Origin: UBA1756 sp045132235
Lineage (GTDB): Bacteria; Bacteroidota; Bacteroidia; Bacteroidales; WCHB1-69
Length of the DNA stretch: 64,000 nucleotides
Assembly (NCBI GenBank): GCA_045132235.1
Contig: JBGURX010000006.1
Coordinates: 42,506 to 106,505 of the forward strand
Direction of reading: 5' to 3'
Shown: positions 42,307 through 53,262 of the stretch, piece by piece
Layout of the letters: every line of letters begins with the position of its first letter
Numbering within the stretch: the stretch's first letter is position 1
Notes under the pieces: generated by a model
The model's input: only the letters and a program-made list of their open reading frames with translations
The model's database searches: none
What the model was told of the DNA's origin: nothing
Translations under genes and position numbers: made by a program

Positions 42307-43251
42307 ATGAAAACAACCGACATCGCATTGGTTACCGGACGTTCCAATCGTGATTTGGCAGAAAAAATCGCCAAGAATTTAGGCATCGATCTGTTGGATG
42401 AAGAGATCGTGCAGTTCAAGGATGGTGAGATTCAGGCTTACTATAACGAAACCATCCGTGGCCGCCACGTGTTCATCATCCAGCCCACCTTCTCTCCCGC
42501 AGAAAATGTGCTTGAGCTTCTGATTCTCATCGACGCCGCCAAGCGCGCGTCAGCCGCGGAGATTGTGGCGGTGGTGCCCTACTATGGCTACTCACGCCAA
42601 GACCGCAAAGACAAACCGAGAACCTCCATTGGTGCCAAGCTGATGGCGAACCTCCTGACGGCGGCGGGTATCAACCGTCTGATTACTATGGACTTGCATG
42701 CCGACCAGATTCAGGGCTTCTTTGAAGTTCCGGTGGATCACCTGTATGCTTCCACCGTATTCCTGCCCTATATCCGCAGTTTGAACTGGGACAACCTCTG
42801 CATCGTATCGCCCGACACCGGCGGCACCAAGCGTGCTTCTACCTATGCCAAGGCGCTCAAGTGCGATTTTGCCATTGGTTTCAAGCAGCGCGAGAAGGCC
42901 AACGAGGTCTCTACTCTGCAAATTATTGGCAATGTCGAGGGCAAGAATGTGATTTTGTTGGACGACATCATGGACACCGGCGGCACCATCTGCAAGGCGG
43001 CCGACCGCGTGAAGGAGCTGGGTGCCCAGAAAGTATATGCGATGTGTACCCATGCGTTGCTTTCCGGCAATGCCATCGACCGCTTGGAAGCCTCTTCATT
43101 GGACAAGATTATTGTGACGGACACCATTCCGCTCAAGCGTCCTTCCGACAAGTTTGAAGTGCTTTCCATTGCACCGTTGGTATCGGATGTCATTCGCAGC
43201 GTGATGGATCACACATCAATCGCCTCGCATTTTGAGGTGGGAAACATATAG
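42307..43251 (+). CDS. prs: Ribose-phosphate pyrophosphokinase
   Basis: A 314-residue PRPP synthetase, which makes phosphoribosyl pyrophosphate for nucleotide, histidine and tryptophan synthesis. Signatures: VTGRSNRDLAEKIAKNLG, FKDGEIQAYYNETIRGRHVFIIQPT, YGYSRQDRKDKPRTSIGAKL, TMDLHADQIQGFF, and the PRPP loop NVILLDDIMDTGGT. Class I enzyme, normal length. Own promoter element upstream and terminator hairpin at its stop codon. Confidence 0.97.
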   Translation: MKTTDIALVTGRSNRDLAEKIAKNLGIDLLDEEIVQFKDGEIQAYYNETIRGRHVFIIQPTFSPAENVLELLILIDAAKRASAAEIVAVVPYYGYSRQDRKDKPRTSIGAKLMANLLTAAGINRLITMDLHADQIQGFFEVPVDHLYASTVFLPYIRSLNWDNLCIVSPDTGGTKRASTYAKALKCDFAIGFKQREKANEVSTLQIIGNVEGKNVILLDDIMDTGGTICKAADRVKELGAQKVYAMCTHALLSGNAIDRLEASSLDKIIVTDTIPLKRPSDKFEVLSIAPLVSDVIRSVMDHTSIASHFEVGNI

Positions 43252-43270
43252 GGATTCTTCCCTATATTTT
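43246..43270 (+). terminator. Terminator of prs
   Basis: Stem ATATAGGGA (43246-43254) with TCCCTATAT (43259-43267), 4-base loop, followed by TTTT. The stem includes the prs stop codon. A second imperfect GC-rich hairpin (about 43281-43312) may end the convergent RNase H gene. Confidence 0.7.
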
Positions 43271-43325
43271 GGGGTTTTATGGCCGGCGCGTTCCTCTTCA
43301 GGGAGCGCGTCGGTATTTTAAACGG

Positions 43326-43961
43326 TTACTTTCGTCCGAAGTCGGCGGGAATTTCGCCCCAGACCGGTGTGTTCCATTTGAGGATTTTGTTGGAGAAAGT
43401 ATTGTTTTTCAACCAGTTTTCAGCGCGAGTCATCAAATCGAAGAGGCGGGCGTTTTCGGCAGTGGGTTTCACCGTGGATTTGTGTTTCTTCTGTCGCACC
43501 CATGCGATGGCGGTGATGCTGTCGGAGTAGATGGGCATGTTGCTGCCTTTCTGTTTGAGGTAGGCGAGGCCGTGCACGAGGGCGAGGAATTCGCCCATGT
43601 TGTTGGTGGCGTTCTGGAAGGGGCCCACGTGGAAGATTTCTTGGCCGGTGCGGGTGTCCACGCCGCGGTATTCCATCACGCGGGTGGCCATGTTGCAGGC
43701 GGCGTCCACGGCAATGCTCTCCCAGATGGGCGGCACCACCTCTTTGGAATCGAGCTGCGGGGGAGTTTTCGGAATCACGGGGTGGTTTTTCAGATAGTTC
43801 TGGTAGCCGGCTCGGAACTGTTCCTGCGCTTCCGACAGGCTCTCGAAACTTTTGTACTTGGCATTCTCGAAGCCATCGACCTGCGCCTTGCAGTCGTTCC
43901 ATGTTTCGTAAACTCCCGGAACGCGTCCGTTCCATACCACGTAGAATTTTTTCACTTTCAT
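43326..43961 (-). CDS. Ribonuclease H with N-terminal viroplasmin domain
   Basis: A 211-residue RNase H1-type enzyme that degrades RNA in RNA-DNA hybrids. The N-terminal viroplasmin/RHBD domain (about 4-50: FYVVWNGRVPGVYETWNDCKAQV, YKSFESLSEAQEQF) binds hybrids. The catalytic domain retains the D-E-D-D set: DAACN (about 85), NMGEFLALVHGL (Glu), IYSDSITAIAWV (Asp) and the C-terminal GEIPADFGRK (Asp). No TAnnTTTG element found upstream. Confidence 0.94.
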   Translation of the reverse strand: MKVKKFYVVWNGRVPGVYETWNDCKAQVDGFENAKYKSFESLSEAQEQFRAGYQNYLKNHPVIPKTPPQLDSKEVVPPIWESIAVDAACNMATRVMEYRGVDTRTGQEIFHVGPFQNATNNMGEFLALVHGLAYLKQKGSNMPIYSDSITAIAWVRQKKHKSTVKPTAENARLFDLMTRAENWLKNNTFSNKILKWNTPVWGEIPADFGRK

Positions 43962-44021
43962 CGAATTTGAGTTTTAGTTAATATATAGAAATACAGATGG
44001 TTTTCTTTTTAAAATTTAGTG

Positions 44022-44029
44022 TAATTTTG
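44022..44029 (+). promoter_or_regulatory. -7 promoter element of the 44083 lipoprotein gene
   Basis: TAATTTTG, 53 bases before ATG 44083. Confidence 0.55.
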
Positions 44030-44082
44030 CCGCGAAATTGATTTGCGAAAGTAATCAAAAAGCGAACTCAAAAATTCTGAAG

Positions 44083-44688
44083 ATGAAAAAAAATCCGAAA
44101 ATTTCTGCAATAATTATTATTTCACTGATTATAAGTATATTGGCAATTTCTTGTAAGGAAAAAAACAAAGACGAACAAAAGCCGGAAACCCCGGAGCAGG
44201 AACTGAAGGTAGAGGCAGCGGACGGTTTTTCCGACACCTATTTCTTCCCCAACAACACCTTCACTCCCCGCAAGGAGATGCTGCCCAACGATGACATCAT
44301 CCTGCATCCCGAAGTGTATTTGAAAGGACAGGTGCCGGATGCGGAGGCCATCTACGATGTCACGCTGCTGATCGACTATTATGAGGATGTGAATGTAGCC
44401 GACTGCAAGTTTGTGGTGACGGCCATCTCGCCCGATTCGGCCAGCCGCCGCACGCAGCAGTACAAAATTGTTTTCAATGCAGATAAGGAAGACAAGGTGA
44501 TCGGTCAAGAGAACGGCCGCGCACTGAAGCGCAACACGCGCTGTCTGTTCAAAGGGATGAAGTACTCGTCGGTGGGCGAGGCTCGTTTCAAGGTGGCGTT
44601 GGCGCCGGCGGGCGGAAAGTTTTCCTTCACGGGCATCAAATCGGTGAGTGTGAAGGTGGAGAAGGTGAAAGAGGAGAGCGAATCCTAA
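44083..44688 (+). CDS. Lipoprotein, hypothetical
   Basis: A 201-residue lipoprotein: basic N-terminus MKKNPK, hydrophobic segment IIIISLIISILAISC with the lipid Cys at about 24, then an acidic linker (KEKNKDEQKPETPEQE). The mature part looks like a single beta-sandwich (VTLLIDYYEDVNVADCKFVVTAISPD, RTQQYKIVFNADKEDKVIG, SVSVKVEKVKEE). Family unknown. An in-frame TTG at 44038 is possible but unlikely. Followed after 28 bases by the Rieske-like lipoprotein gene. Confidence 0.65.
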   Translation: MKKNPKISAIIIISLIISILAISCKEKNKDEQKPETPEQELKVEAADGFSDTYFFPNNTFTPRKEMLPNDDIILHPEVYLKGQVPDAEAIYDVTLLIDYYEDVNVADCKFVVTAISPDSASRRTQQYKIVFNADKEDKVIGQENGRALKRNTRCLFKGMKYSSVGEARFKVALAPAGGKFSFTGIKSVSVKVEKVKEESES

Positions 44689-44716
44689 AATGGCAATACC
44701 ATATATATTATATAGT

Positions 44717-45145
44717 ATGAAAAAACATCTGCGTCTGACCCTTGCCGTACTGGTGCTGGCGGTGCTGTTCGTGCGCTGCAACGGCTACGAGCACTCCACC
44801 ATTCCCAACGTGCATGTCAACTTCACCATTTATCCCGACAATGTGAACTATTATAATCTGAATTACATTGGCGGGTACGAGTATTTCACGGGCGGGGTCG
44901 CCGGCATCATTGTCTATCGGATTGATATGACCACATTTGTGGCCTACGACCGTGCGTGTCCGTACGACTGGGAAGACCCGAAGGCATGGTTGGAGGTGGA
45001 TGAAAGCGGATTGATGATTGTGGACCAGCACTGTGGTTCACGGTTCAACATATTGGACGGCTCGGTGATAGACGGGCCAGCACAGTATCCCTTAAAAATG
45101 TATCACACCAGCTATGATGGCCGTCGGCTGCGGATTTACAGCTGA
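44717..45145 (+). CDS. Rieske-like fold lipoprotein with altered cluster ligands
   Basis: A 142-residue exported protein. The N-terminus has a hydrophobic segment ending in Cys21, but Arg precedes the Cys, so the lipobox is poor. The second half follows the Rieske pattern: FVAYDRACPYDWEDP (Cys81), then VDQHCGSRFNILDGSVIDGPAQYPLK (Cys106). In true Rieske proteins the pattern is CxH ... CxxH; here the histidine positions are Tyr83 and Phe/Arg-region residues, while a His105 stands just before Cys106. Iron-sulfur binding is thus doubtful. It probably forms a unit with the preceding lipoprotein. Its end overlaps the convergent punA-like gene by ten bases. Confidence 0.65.
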   Translation: MKKHLRLTLAVLVLAVLFVRCNGYEHSTIPNVHVNFTIYPDNVNYYNLNYIGGYEYFTGGVAGIIVYRIDMTTFVAYDRACPYDWEDPKAWLEVDESGLMIVDQHCGSRFNILDGSVIDGPAQYPLKMYHTSYDGRRLRIYS

Positions 45146-45954
45146 GGCACGAGGGCTTTGACGAGCCGTATCATGTTGGGTTCCGCCTTGTGGGCGGCGT
45201 TGAGTACCTCCTCGTGGGAGGCTTTTTCGATTTGACCGAGCACGCCGAGATCGGTGATGACCGAGAGGGCGAACACCTCCATGCCGAGGTAGCGGGCCAT
45301 GATGGTTTCGGGCACGGTGGACATGCCCACGGCATCGGCGCCGAGGATGTGGAAGGCGTGGTATTCGGCGGGGGTCTCGTAGCAGGGACCGGTGACGCCG
45401 ATATAGACGCCGTGCTGGAGTTTGATATTCTGTTCGGCAGCGATTTTCTGTGCCAGTTTCACGATGCGGTGCGAGTAGGCCTCGCTCATGTCGGGGAAGC
45501 GGGGGCCGAGCTGGTCGTTGTTGGGGCCGAGCAGGGGGTTGTTGGCCATGAGGTTGATATGGTCGGTGATGATCATGATGTCGGCGATGTCGAAGGAGGG
45601 GTTGAGGCCGCCGGCGGCATTGGAGAGGATGATTTTTTTGATACCGAGCTGGCTGAACACCTGAATGGGGAAGGTGAGGGTCTGCATGGAGTAGCCTTCG
45701 TAGTAGTGGAAGCGGCCGCTCATGACGAGCACGGGGGTGCCGTTGAGGGTGCCGAAGATGAGGCTGCCGCGGTGGCCCTGCACGGTGGAGACGGGGAAGT
45801 TGGGAATGTCCTTATAGGCGATTTCCTTGCGGTTTTGGATTTCCTCCACGAGGCCGCCGAGGCCGGAGCCGAGCACGATGGCGGTCTGGGGGCGTTCGGA
45901 GATATTTTGTTCGATGAAGCGTGCGCTTTCTTTGATTTTGTCGATGTCTAACAT
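45136..45954 (-). CDS. Purine nucleoside phosphorylase (trimeric PNP family)
   Basis: A 272-residue purine nucleoside phosphorylase that splits purine nucleosides with phosphate for salvage. Motifs: AIVLGSGLGGL (phosphate loop), VQGHRGSL, RFHYYEGYS, ILSNAAGGLNPSF, GVTGPCYETPAEY (Glu193, base binding) and MSTVPE. The residue that is Asn in the hypoxanthine/guanine-specific enzymes (Asn243 of human PNP) is Asp235 here (SVITDLG). The change bears on base specificity. A -7 element lies upstream at 45988-45995. Confidence 0.92.
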   Translation of the reverse strand: MLDIDKIKESARFIEQNISERPQTAIVLGSGLGGLVEEIQNRKEIAYKDIPNFPVSTVQGHRGSLIFGTLNGTPVLVMSGRFHYYEGYSMQTLTFPIQVFSQLGIKKIILSNAAGGLNPSFDIADIMIITDHINLMANNPLLGPNNDQLGPRFPDMSEAYSHRIVKLAQKIAAEQNIKLQHGVYIGVTGPCYETPAEYHAFHILGADAVGMSTVPETIMARYLGMEVFALSVITDLGVLGQIEKASHEEVLNAAHKAEPNMIRLVKALVPQL

Positions 45955-45987
45955 ATTCTATATAATATTGTAAAAAGTACAAGGGTG

Positions 45988-45995
45988 CAAAATTA
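45988..45995 (-). promoter_or_regulatory. -7 promoter element of the purine nucleoside phosphorylase gene
   Basis: Minus-strand TAATTTTG, 33 bases before ATG 45954. Confidence 0.55.
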
Positions 45996-46106
45996 CATGA
46001 AAAAAATCAATTTCATGCGCCGGGATGGTTTTAATGTAAAAAAGTCGAAAAATAAAAAAATTTTTTTCATTTTTTTTCAACAGGGTTTTGGAAGTGAAAA
46101 AAAGTG

Positions 46107-46114
46107 TATATTTG
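46107..46114 (+). promoter_or_regulatory. -7 promoter element of the secE-nusG-rpl-rpo block
   Basis: TATATTTG matches TAnnTTTG. A TTTG at 46087-46090 may be the upstream element, though the spacing (16 bases) is short. Long poly-A and poly-T tracts precede it (46040-46080). A transcript from here would have a leader of about 180 bases before secE. Confidence 0.55.
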
Positions 46115-46142
46115 CCAGCTTATTGAAGTATAGTGTGTGGAG

Positions 46143-46206
46143 GGGAGTTATCAAGCAATCCTAACCTTGTAAATCATTCTTTATAAGGAGGTTGGTATAC
46201 TCTCTC
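46143..46206 (+). promoter_or_regulatory. Structured leader RNA before secE
   Basis: The 345-base gap 45955-46299 holds two promoter elements and this leader. A stem CCTTGTAAA (46165-46173) pairs with TTTATAAGG (46180-46188), and an outer stem GGGGAGT (46143-46149) pairs with ACTCTCT-type bases near 46198-46204, giving a long imperfect hairpin that contains an AAGGAGG sequence (46185-46191). Two tiny frames follow: 46212-46238 (8 codons) and 46235-46279 (14 codons), sharing ATGA. No tRNA is present. Confidence 0.4.
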
Positions 46207-46299
46207 AAGCCATGAAAATTCATAAGACTCGACGATGAAAATGACAAAATTTACTCCAAAAACTTCCAAAAAGAATTAAAAACGAAAAATTATTCAATT

Positions 46300-46500
46300 A
46301 TGAGAAAGTTTGGTAGATATTTAAGAGAGACGTATGACGAGCTGGTGAACAAGGTAACTTGGCCGTCGGCTGATGACTTGCAGAGCAGTGTCGTTGTAGT
46401 ATCCATTGCTTCCCTAATCATTGCGTTAATCGTATGGTTGATGGATGTCTTTTTTTCATGGTTCATGGGCCTTCCGTTCATGTTCCCGCCTCTTTCGTAG
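46300..46500 (+). CDS. secE: Preprotein translocase subunit SecE
   Basis: A 66-residue SecE, a core part of the SecYEG channel. The amphipathic helix MRKFGRYLRETYDELVNKVTWP contains the conserved VTWP, followed by a single membrane helix (about 30-53, VVVSIASLIIALIVWLMDVFF). First gene of the secE-nusG-rplKAJL-rpoBC cluster; nusG starts 45 bases on. Confidence 0.95.
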   Translation: MRKFGRYLRETYDELVNKVTWPSADDLQSSVVVVSIASLIIALIVWLMDVFFSWFMGLPFMFPPLS

Positions 46501-46545
46501 AGTTGAATAATTAGTTGGCAAATATATCGTAAACACTTTGGCTGT

Positions 46546-47097
46546 ATGGCAGAAATTGAGAGAAAGTGGTATGTCATCAGAGTGGTGACGGGCACCGAGA
46601 AGAAGGTGAAGCAGAACATCGAGAGTGAAATCTCGAATTCGCACCTGCGGGACTTTGTCACGAACATTCTGATTCCGACCGAGAAAGTTTATCAGATCCG
46701 CAACGGGAAGAAGATCAGCAAGGAGACAACGTATTTCCCGGGTTATGTCTTCGTGGAAGTCATGAACCTGACGGACGTGTTGCATCTTTTGTTGAGCATT
46801 CCGGGCGTGTTGGGCTTTGTAGGTTGCAAGCACAAGACAGACACACCGACTCCTTTGCGCCCTGCAGAAGTCACCAGAATGTTAGGGAAGGTTGACGAAT
46901 TGCTTGAGCAAGACGAGACCTTTGCTCCCCCCTTCATGATTGGTGAGGAAGTGAAAGTGGTGGACGGCCCGTTCAACACCTTCAACGGCGTGATCGAGGA
47001 GATCAACGCCGAGAAGAAGAAGCTGAAGGTCATGGTGAAGATCTTCGGCCGTAAAACTCCTCTCGAATTAAGTTTTATGCAGGTTGAGAAGCTGTAG
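46546..47097 (+). CDS. nusG: Transcription termination/antitermination factor NusG
   Basis: A 183-residue NusG that binds RNA polymerase and links it to Rho or to the ribosome. N-terminal NGN domain: KWYVIRVVTGTEKKVKQNIE, TYFPGYVFVEV and VPGVLGFVG-type IPGVLGFVGC. The C-terminal KOW domain begins IGEEVKVVDGPFNTFNGVIEEI. Order and direction are as in most bacteria. Confidence 0.97.
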   Translation: MAEIERKWYVIRVVTGTEKKVKQNIESEISNSHLRDFVTNILIPTEKVYQIRNGKKISKETTYFPGYVFVEVMNLTDVLHLLLSIPGVLGFVGCKHKTDTPTPLRPAEVTRMLGKVDELLEQDETFAPPFMIGEEVKVVDGPFNTFNGVIEEINAEKKKLKVMVKIFGRKTPLELSFMQVEKL

Positions 47098-47141
47098 TTT
47101 GCCGGCGAAAAATTGTTACACAAATTAAAAAAAGTTAAAAA

Positions 47142-47591
47142 ATGGCAAAAGAAGTAGCTGGACTTATTAAGTTACAAATCAAGGGAGGTGCCGCCAATCC
47201 GTCACCGCCAGTAGGCCCCGCATTGGGTTCTAAGGGTGTGAACATCATGGAGTTCTGTAAGCAGTTCAATGCTCGTACGCAGGACAAGGCCGGAAAGGTC
47301 ATTCCTGTGATCATCACTGTTTACAAGGACAAGTCTTTCGACTTCATCATCAAGACCCCTCCGGTTGCTGTGCAGCTGAAGGAAGTCTCGAAGGCGCAGA
47401 AGGGCTCCGCAGAGCCTAACCGCAACAAGGTGGCCACGATCACGTGGGACCAGGTGAAGGCGATTGCCGAAGACAAGATGCCCGACCTGAACTGCTTCAC
47501 TACCGAATCCGCCATGTCGATGGTGGCCGGTACCGCACGCAGCATGGGTATTGTGGTGAAAGGTGGCACGAATCCTTTTGAGAAAAATTAA
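47142..47591 (+). CDS. rplK: 50S ribosomal protein L11
   Basis: A 149-residue L11, part of the GTPase-associated centre of the 50S subunit. Conserved: LIKLQIKGGAANPSPPVGPALGSKGVNIMEFCKQFNART read in parts, ITVYKDKSFDFIIKTPP, and the C-terminal GTARSMGI. Its N-terminal domain contacts release factors and RelA. Confidence 0.98.
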   Translation: MAKEVAGLIKLQIKGGAANPSPPVGPALGSKGVNIMEFCKQFNARTQDKAGKVIPVIITVYKDKSFDFIIKTPPVAVQLKEVSKAQKGSAEPNRNKVATITWDQVKAIAEDKMPDLNCFTTESAMSMVAGTARSMGIVVKGGTNPFEKN

Positions 47592-47613
47592 TTAACAAGT
47601 AAAGTAAAACAAA

Positions 47614-48309
47614 ATGGCTAAAATATCAAAAAAACGCAAAGAGGCTTTTGCAAAGTTTGATAAGACCAAAGCTTACCCGTTGGTAGAAGCCGTAAATATC
47701 GTCAAGGACATCACCTACACCAAATTTGATGCGTCCTTCGATATTGACGTCCGTCTGGGTGTTGACCCTCGTAAGGCCAACCAGATGGTGAGAGGCATTG
47801 TGACCCTCCCGCACGGCACTGGCAAGGTGGTGAGAGTGTTGGTACTTTGTACTCCCGACAAGGAGGAAGAGGCGAAGGCTGCTGGCGCAGATTACGTAGG
47901 CTTGGACGAGTACGTCGATAAGATCAAGAAAGGTTGGACCGACGTGGATGTGATCATCACCATGCCGAGCGTGATGCCGAAGATCGGTGCGCTGGGTAAG
48001 ATTCTGGGTCCCCGCGGCTTGATGCCGAACCCGAAAGCCGGTACCGTTACGATGGAAATCGGCAAGGCGGTTTCAGATGTGAAGGCCGGTAAGATTGACT
48101 TCAAGGTTGACAAGTACGGTATCATCCATACCGGAATCGGCAAAGTGAACTTCACGGCCGACAAGCTGGTGGACAACGCCCGCGAGATGATGGCAACCAT
48201 TATCAAGTTGAAACCGACCGCTGCAAAGGGAACCTACATCAAGAGCATCTACCTCTCCTCGACCATGAGTCCTGGTGTACAAGTCGATGTTAAATCGGTT
48301 ACCATTTAA
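47614..48309 (+). CDS. rplA: 50S ribosomal protein L1
   Basis: A 231-residue L1 of the ribosomal E-site stalk; in many bacteria it also represses its own operon by binding the mRNA. Signatures: FDASFDIDVRLGVDPRKANQMVRGIVTLPHGTGK in parts, KILGPRGLMPNPKAGTV and KIDFKVDKYGIIHTGIGKVNF. It starts 22 bases after rplK. Confidence 0.98.
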   Translation: MAKISKKRKEAFAKFDKTKAYPLVEAVNIVKDITYTKFDASFDIDVRLGVDPRKANQMVRGIVTLPHGTGKVVRVLVLCTPDKEEEAKAAGADYVGLDEYVDKIKKGWTDVDVIITMPSVMPKIGALGKILGPRGLMPNPKAGTVTMEIGKAVSDVKAGKIDFKVDKYGIIHTGIGKVNFTADKLVDNAREMMATIIKLKPTAAKGTYIKSIYLSSTMSPGVQVDVKSVTI

Positions 48310-48328
48310 TCCAAAAAGCTAAATTAGT

Positions 48329-48847
48329 ATGAAACAAGAACAAAAAGCTCAGATTATTGAAGCGATTGCTGAAGATTTAGCTAATTATCCGAACGTTTAT
48401 GTAACGGATATTTCCGGATTCACCGTTGAAATGGTCAACCAGCTGAGAAGACAGTGTTTCAAGCGCGAGATCAAGCTGAAGGTGGTGAAGAACACCCTTC
48501 TGAAACGCGCCATGGATCAGTCAGAGGCTGATTACACGGAAATCTATCCGGTATTGGAAGGCAGCACCGCAATCATGCTGTCCACCGTGGGTAACGCACC
48601 GGCCAAGTTAATCAAGGACTTCCGTGCGAAGAACAAGAAACCCATCGTGAAGGCCGCATTCATCGAAAGCGCTTCCTACATTGGTGACGATCAATTAGAG
48701 AATCTTTGCAACATCAAGTCGAGAGAGGAACTTATCGGCGACATCGTCGGTTTGCTGCAGTCTCCCGCAAAGAACGTCATCTCCGCACTTCAGTCGGGTG
48801 GTGGCAAACTTGCTGGCATCGTAAAAACCTTGTCAGAAAGAGCATAA
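48329..48847 (+). CDS. rplJ: 50S ribosomal protein L10
   Basis: A 172-residue L10, base of the L7/L12 stalk. Conserved parts: YVTDISGFTVEMVNQLRRQCF, KLKVVKNTLLKRAM, and the C-terminal helix ISALQSGGGKLAGIVKTLSERA that binds L12 dimers. The space before it is only 19 bases, so there is no room for the long rplJ leader known from E. coli. Confidence 0.97.
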   Translation: MKQEQKAQIIEAIAEDLANYPNVYVTDISGFTVEMVNQLRRQCFKREIKLKVVKNTLLKRAMDQSEADYTEIYPVLEGSTAIMLSTVGNAPAKLIKDFRAKNKKPIVKAAFIESASYIGDDQLENLCNIKSREELIGDIVGLLQSPAKNVISALQSGGGKLAGIVKTLSERA

Positions 48848-48892
48848 ACAAAAAATCAACAAAATTAGAAACCATTTAAAAAAATAGAAATC

Positions 48893-49270
48893 ATGGCAGA
48901 TTTGAAAGCATTTGCAGAACAATTAGTGAATTTGACCGTTAAGGAAGTTAACGAGTTAGCTCAGATTTTGAAAGACGAGTACGGCATCGAGCCCGCAGCT
49001 GCAGCTGTGGCAGTCGCTGCTGGTCCCGCCGCTGGCGCCGCCGCCGCCGAAGAGGAAAAGACCGAATTCGACGTCATCCTCAAGGAAGCTGGTGCCCAGA
49101 AACTGGCCGTTGTGAAAGCAGTGAAGGAACTCACTGGTCTCGGACTGAAGGAAGCCAAGGAATTGGTGGACGGCGCTCCGAAGGCTGTCAAGGAAGGTAT
49201 CTCCAAAGACGAAGCCGAAGGCCTCAAGAAGGCTTTGGAAGAAGTCGGCGCAGTGATCGAATTGAAATAA
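48893..49270 (+). CDS. rplL: 50S ribosomal protein L7/L12
   Basis: A 125-residue L7/L12. The N-terminal dimerisation helices are followed by an alanine-rich hinge (AAAAVAVAAGPAAGAAAAEEE) and the C-terminal factor-binding domain EFDVILKEAGAQKLAVVKAVKELTGLGLKEAKELVDGAPK in parts. It recruits translation GTPases. A hairpin with a T-run follows at 49292-49340. Confidence 0.98.
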   Translation: MADLKAFAEQLVNLTVKEVNELAQILKDEYGIEPAAAAVAVAAGPAAGAAAAEEEKTEFDVILKEAGAQKLAVVKAVKELTGLGLKEAKELVDGAPKAVKEGISKDEAEGLKKALEEVGAVIELK

Positions 49271-49291
49271 TTCGTTTTATCTCTGACAATC

Positions 49292-49340
49292 AAGTACAAG
49301 CCTCCCGCAGTTGTGGGGGCTTGTACTTATTGTATTTTTT
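49292..49340 (+). terminator. Terminator/attenuator between rplL and rpoB
   Basis: Stem AAGTACAAGCC (49292-49302) with GGCTTGTACTT (49318-49328), continued by CCC/GGG after a one-base bulge, then a T-run at 49335-49340. It likely lets only part of the ribosomal-protein transcripts read on into rpoBC, as attenuators do in other bacteria. Confidence 0.75.
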
Positions 49341-49434
49341 GTGTGCCTGACGGCGCACAGCCCTGCGCTCCGGTAACTTGCCGATAATACCGACCCAATT
49401 CACTTTTTTTCACAACCTAAAAAGTAAATCAACA

Positions 49435-53238
<3,804 letters not shown>

Positions 53239-53262
53239 TAAAAAACATAATCTATACAGAAA

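Noticed and set aside
43281..43312. GC-rich imperfect hairpin as a separate regulatory RNA
   Set aside because: It is best explained as a terminator for the convergent RNase H gene; stem has a mismatch and no promoter is near.
46115..46211. Possible tRNA-Trp before secE, as found in relatives
   Set aside because: No CCA anticodon loop, T-loop motif or complete cloverleaf can be drawn; the inverted repeats form simple hairpins only.
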